Of a stretch of 64,000 nt of DNA, positions 61,716 to 64,000 are shown piece after piece. This stretch comes from H2-BAC3 sp045863035 (GTDB lineage: Bacteria > Bacteroidota > Ignavibacteria > Ignavibacteriales > Ignavibacteriaceae): assembly GCA_045863035.1 (NCBI GenBank), contig BTUV01000008.1, forward strand, positions 1 through 64,000, written 5' to 3'. The translations under genes were made by a program, and so were the position numbers. The notes under the pieces are model-generated. The model worked only from the letters and a program-made list of their open reading frames with translations, was not told where the DNA came from and did no database searches. Within the stretch, counting starts at the first letter, position 1. Each line of letters opens with the position of its first letter.

Positions 61716-63656
61716 ATGATACAATTAATTTACCTTACCGTACTCCTGCCGTTTATCGGGTTTCTGATCAACGGACTGTTCGGATCAAAAATAAAGAGTG
61801 AAAAGCTCATTGGTGCTATCGGAAGCAGCGCGATTGGTATTTCCTTTATCATTGCTGCCGGTGCTTTTTTTGAACTGCTGGCAATGCCGCCCGAACAGAG
61901 ATCAGTAATTGTCACCCTTTTTACCTGGCTTAAAACCGGCGGACTTGATGTTTCGGTTGCTTATCAGGTAGATCAGCTTTCAATTGTAATGGCTCTGATA
62001 GTTACCGGGGTCGGATTTCTTATTCATATATATTCCATCGGATATATGCATGGAGATAAGGGATTCTGGAGATTTTTTGCATATCTGAATCTGTTTATCT
62101 TCGCGATGATGAATCTGATTTTAGCGGATAATTTTCTTCTGCTCTTTCTCGGATGGGAAGGTGTGGGGCTCTGTTCATACCTGCTTATCGGTTTCTGGTA
62201 CGATCGCAAATTTGAAAAGAGCACAACTGCCGATGCCGCAAAAAAAGCATTTGTTGTTAACAGAATAGGGGATTTTGGGTTCCTGCTCGGTATGTTCCTT
62301 ATTTTTATGGAATTCGGAAGTCTTACCTTTGCTGAGGTTCTCCCCGCGGCAGCAGCCGGAGGCAAGTCAGAATTTGTGTTCACTATGATCGCTCTCTTTC
62401 TTTTTATAGGAGCTACAGGAAAGTCTGCGCAGATTCCGCTTTTTGTCTGGCTTCCTGACGCGATGGCGGGTCCAACACCGGTTTCAGCCCTTATCCACGC
62501 TGCAACCATGGTAACGGCGGGTGTATATATGGTGGCAAGAACTTCTGTTATCTTCGCCTCATCTGCTGTTATGATGGAAGTTGTAGCAGTCGTTGGTATT
62601 TTGACTGCTTTTTTTGCGGCAACAATTGGTCTTGTACAGACAGATATTAAAAAAGTTCTTGCATATTCAACTGTAAGCCAGCTCGGATATATGTTTCTGG
62701 CGCTTGGCGTGGGTGCATTCAGCGCGGGTATTTTTCATGTGATGACTCACGCGTTTTTTAAGGCGCTGTTGTTCCTTGGGGCAGGGTCAGTGATTCATGG
62801 AATGCATGAAGAGCAGAACATCATGAAGTACGGCGGACTAAAAAAATATATGCCGCGGACTTATCTAACATTTCTTATTGCCGCTATCGCGATTGCCGGA
62901 ATTCCTCCATTTTCAGGTTTCTTCTCGAAAGATGAAATACTTTGGTATTCATTTGCTAATGGTGGATTCGGGTTCTGGCTGGTTGGTGCATTAACCGCAC
63001 TTATGACTGCGTTTTATATGTTCCGCCTTGTTTCTTTAACTTTCTTTGGTAAAGAACGGTTTGACCATCATCATGTTCATCCGCATGAATCGCCTGCTGT
63101 TATGACAATACCTCTTATGGTTCTGGCCGGGCTAAGCATCATCGGCGGATTTATCGGCATCCCGGAAGTATTCTCAGGCGCTCACGGAAATTTTTTCCAC
63201 GGATGGCTTGAACCGATCTTTGCTCAGGCAAATACAAAACTTGCCTCACATGGTTCACACTCCCACGCTACGGAACTTATTCTTATGGCTGTTTCTGTTG
63301 CACTGGCTGCATCAGCAATTTATTTTGCATTTACAATATATACGAAGAAACAGGAAATCGCGGCTCAGACCTCATCCAGGTTCAAAGGGCTCTATAATCT
63401 CCTGCTTAATAAGTATTTTGTTGATGAAGTGTATGATGCAACTGTAATTAATCCGTTGGTTAAGTTCTCTGATAAGTTCCTCTGGAAGATAGCCGATGTT
63501 AAAATGATTGATGGTATGGTAAACGGAACCGCTTCATTTTTTCTGAGGACATCGGATTTTATCAGGAGAATGCAGACGGGTGTAACACAGATGTATGCAC
63601 TGGTAATGATGCTTGGAATTTTAACCGCACTATTTTGGATTATAACAAGTTTGTAA
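61716..63656 (+). CDS. nuoL: NADH-quinone oxidoreductase subunit L
   Basis: A 646-residue antiporter-like subunit with many transmembrane helices. It shows the NuoL core: LFLGWEGVGLCSYLLIGFWY, FVWLPDAMAGPTPVSALIHAATMVTAGVYMV, DIKKVLAYSTVSQLGYMF and HAFFKALLFLGAGSVIH, then the lateral C-terminal helix. It pumps protons at the distal end of complex I. nuoM starts 1 base after its stop. Confidence 0.97.
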   Translation: MIQLIYLTVLLPFIGFLINGLFGSKIKSEKLIGAIGSSAIGISFIIAAGAFFELLAMPPEQRSVIVTLFTWLKTGGLDVSVAYQVDQLSIVMALIVTGVGFLIHIYSIGYMHGDKGFWRFFAYLNLFIFAMMNLILADNFLLLFLGWEGVGLCSYLLIGFWYDRKFEKSTTADAAKKAFVVNRIGDFGFLLGMFLIFMEFGSLTFAEVLPAAAAGGKSEFVFTMIALFLFIGATGKSAQIPLFVWLPDAMAGPTPVSALIHAATMVTAGVYMVARTSVIFASSAVMMEVVAVVGILTAFFAATIGLVQTDIKKVLAYSTVSQLGYMFLALGVGAFSAGIFHVMTHAFFKALLFLGAGSVIHGMHEEQNIMKYGGLKKYMPRTYLTFLIAAIAIAGIPPFSGFFSKDEILWYSFANGGFGFWLVGALTALMTAFYMFRLVSLTFFGKERFDHHHVHPHESPAVMTIPLMVLAGLSIIGGFIGIPEVFSGAHGNFFHGWLEPIFAQANTKLASHGSHSHATELILMAVSVALAASAIYFAFTIYTKKQEIAAQTSSRFKGLYNLLLNKYFVDEVYDATVINPLVKFSDKFLWKIADVKMIDGMVNGTASFFLRTSDFIRRMQTGVTQMYALVMMLGILTALFWIITSL

Positions 63657-63657
63657 T

Positions 63658-64000
63658 ATGAATAGCGAATCAATTTTAACCTTCCTTATTCTGATTCCTC
63701 TGGTGGGGTCTCTGATTGTTCTGTTTATCCCAAAAGGGAAAGACAGTGTTGTCAGGGCAGCAGGACTATTAATTTCACTTGCAGCATTTGTTGTTTCGTT
63801 ATTTGTCCTTGATCTGTTTGATTACGGAAAGAGCGGATTCAAGGAATTTCAGATGGTGCATACATTCCCGTGGATATCTGATTTTAATATTTATTACAAA
63901 GTCGGGATAGACGGACTTTCACTCATCCTGGTTCTGTTGACAACGTTTCTGACGCCGCTCACGCTGCTTGCTACCTGGGGCAATATAAAAGTGAAAGTAA
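63658..64000 (+). CDS. nuoM: NADH-quinone oxidoreductase subunit M, 5' part
   Basis: The gene is cut by the window edge; 114 codons are visible. The translation starts MNSESILTFLILIPLVGS and contains the NuoM-typical HTFPWISDFNIYYKVGIDG followed by LSLILVLLTTFLTPL. The order J-K-L-M is the normal one, and nuoN would be expected to the right. Confidence 0.93.
   Translation, partial: MNSESILTFLILIPLVGSLIVLFIPKGKDSVVRAAGLLISLAAFVVSLFVLDLFDYGKSGFKEFQMVHTFPWISDFNIYYKVGIDGLSLILVLLTTFLTPLTLLATWGNIKVKV

Noticed and set aside
1..64000. tRNA, rRNA, CRISPR, insertion sequence or prophage
   Set aside because: No cloverleaf-like region, no ribosomal RNA sequence, no spaced repeats and no transposase or integrase were found in any intergenic region or frame.

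Overview
The window reads as chromosomal DNA from a Gram-negative bacterium of the Bacteroidota/Chlorobiota (FCB) group, most likely Ignavibacteria-like. Four points support this. There are type IX secretion (T9SS)-related genes: a GldL/GldM-like motor pair, a PorD/DUF4835 protein, a PorV/PorQ-like barrel, and a secreted M28 peptidase with a YPNPFN-type C-terminal sorting domain. There are many outer-membrane beta-barrels and TonB/carboxypeptidase-regulatory domains. Some candidate promoters match the Bacteroidota TTTG / TAnnTTTG pattern. A predicted bacterial ceramide pathway is also present. No rRNA, tRNA, CRISPR array, transposase or phage gene was seen, and the region looks like ordinary vertically inherited chromosome. 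Exact taxonomy cannot be fixed by reading alone.

Layout. 1-308: palindromic 35-bp tandem repeats and non-coding DNA. 309-1946: DUF2254-like membrane protein. 2198-10457: the most unusual block, a GldL-like protein, a short GldM-like protein, a secreted periplasmic protein, and two tandem copies of a two-gene outer-membrane cassette (A-B-A'-B'). 10476-11423: metallo-beta-lactamase-fold (MBL) hydrolase on the minus strand. 11591-21942: nine tightly packed plus-strand genes (secreted protein, double GNAT, TonB-dependent receptor, xseA, xseB, dxs, Gfo/Idh oxidoreductase, PhoB/PhoR-like pair). 22007-22583: rplU-rpmA, ending in a bidirectional terminator shared with mdh. 23748-28496 (minus): RsbW-like kinase, barrel protein, FnIII lipoprotein, beta-CASP nuclease. 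28751-33196: nuoABCDEF. 33328-34711: ECF sigma factor and RskA-like anti-sigma. 34937-41256 (minus): M28 peptidase with PA and PDZ domains, PD40 propeller, then fur-feoA-feoB-MBL. 41534-46426: type II NADH dehydrogenase, helix-hairpin-helix/barrel protein, PorV-like barrel, porD-like gene. 46431-51798: predicted ceramide locus (spt, GNAT-fold acyltransferase, divergent reductase) plus a HEAT/cyclophilin protein. 51808-59500: cytochrome-like lipoprotein, small membrane protein, T9SS cargo peptidase, truA/SDR/suhB-like cluster, RsbW/STAS partner-switching pair, M15-type peptidase. 59567-64000: asnS followed by nuoJKLM (nuoM runs off the window).

How the genes fit together. Complex I is encoded in two separated blocks: nuoABCDEF, and nuoJKLM about 28 kb downstream behind asnS. 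nuoG, nuoH, nuoI and nuoN are not in view. Secretion is represented by a probable proton-driven inner-membrane motor with partner barrels, and elsewhere by PorD, a PorV-like barrel and a sorting-domain cargo. The spt / acyltransferase / reductase genes are sufficient on paper for making the ceramide backbone. The best candidate for an undescribed system is the 2198-10457 block: a minimal GldLM-like motor joined to a duplicated pair of unknown outer-membrane proteins, with a strong hairpin between the motor genes and the envelope genes.
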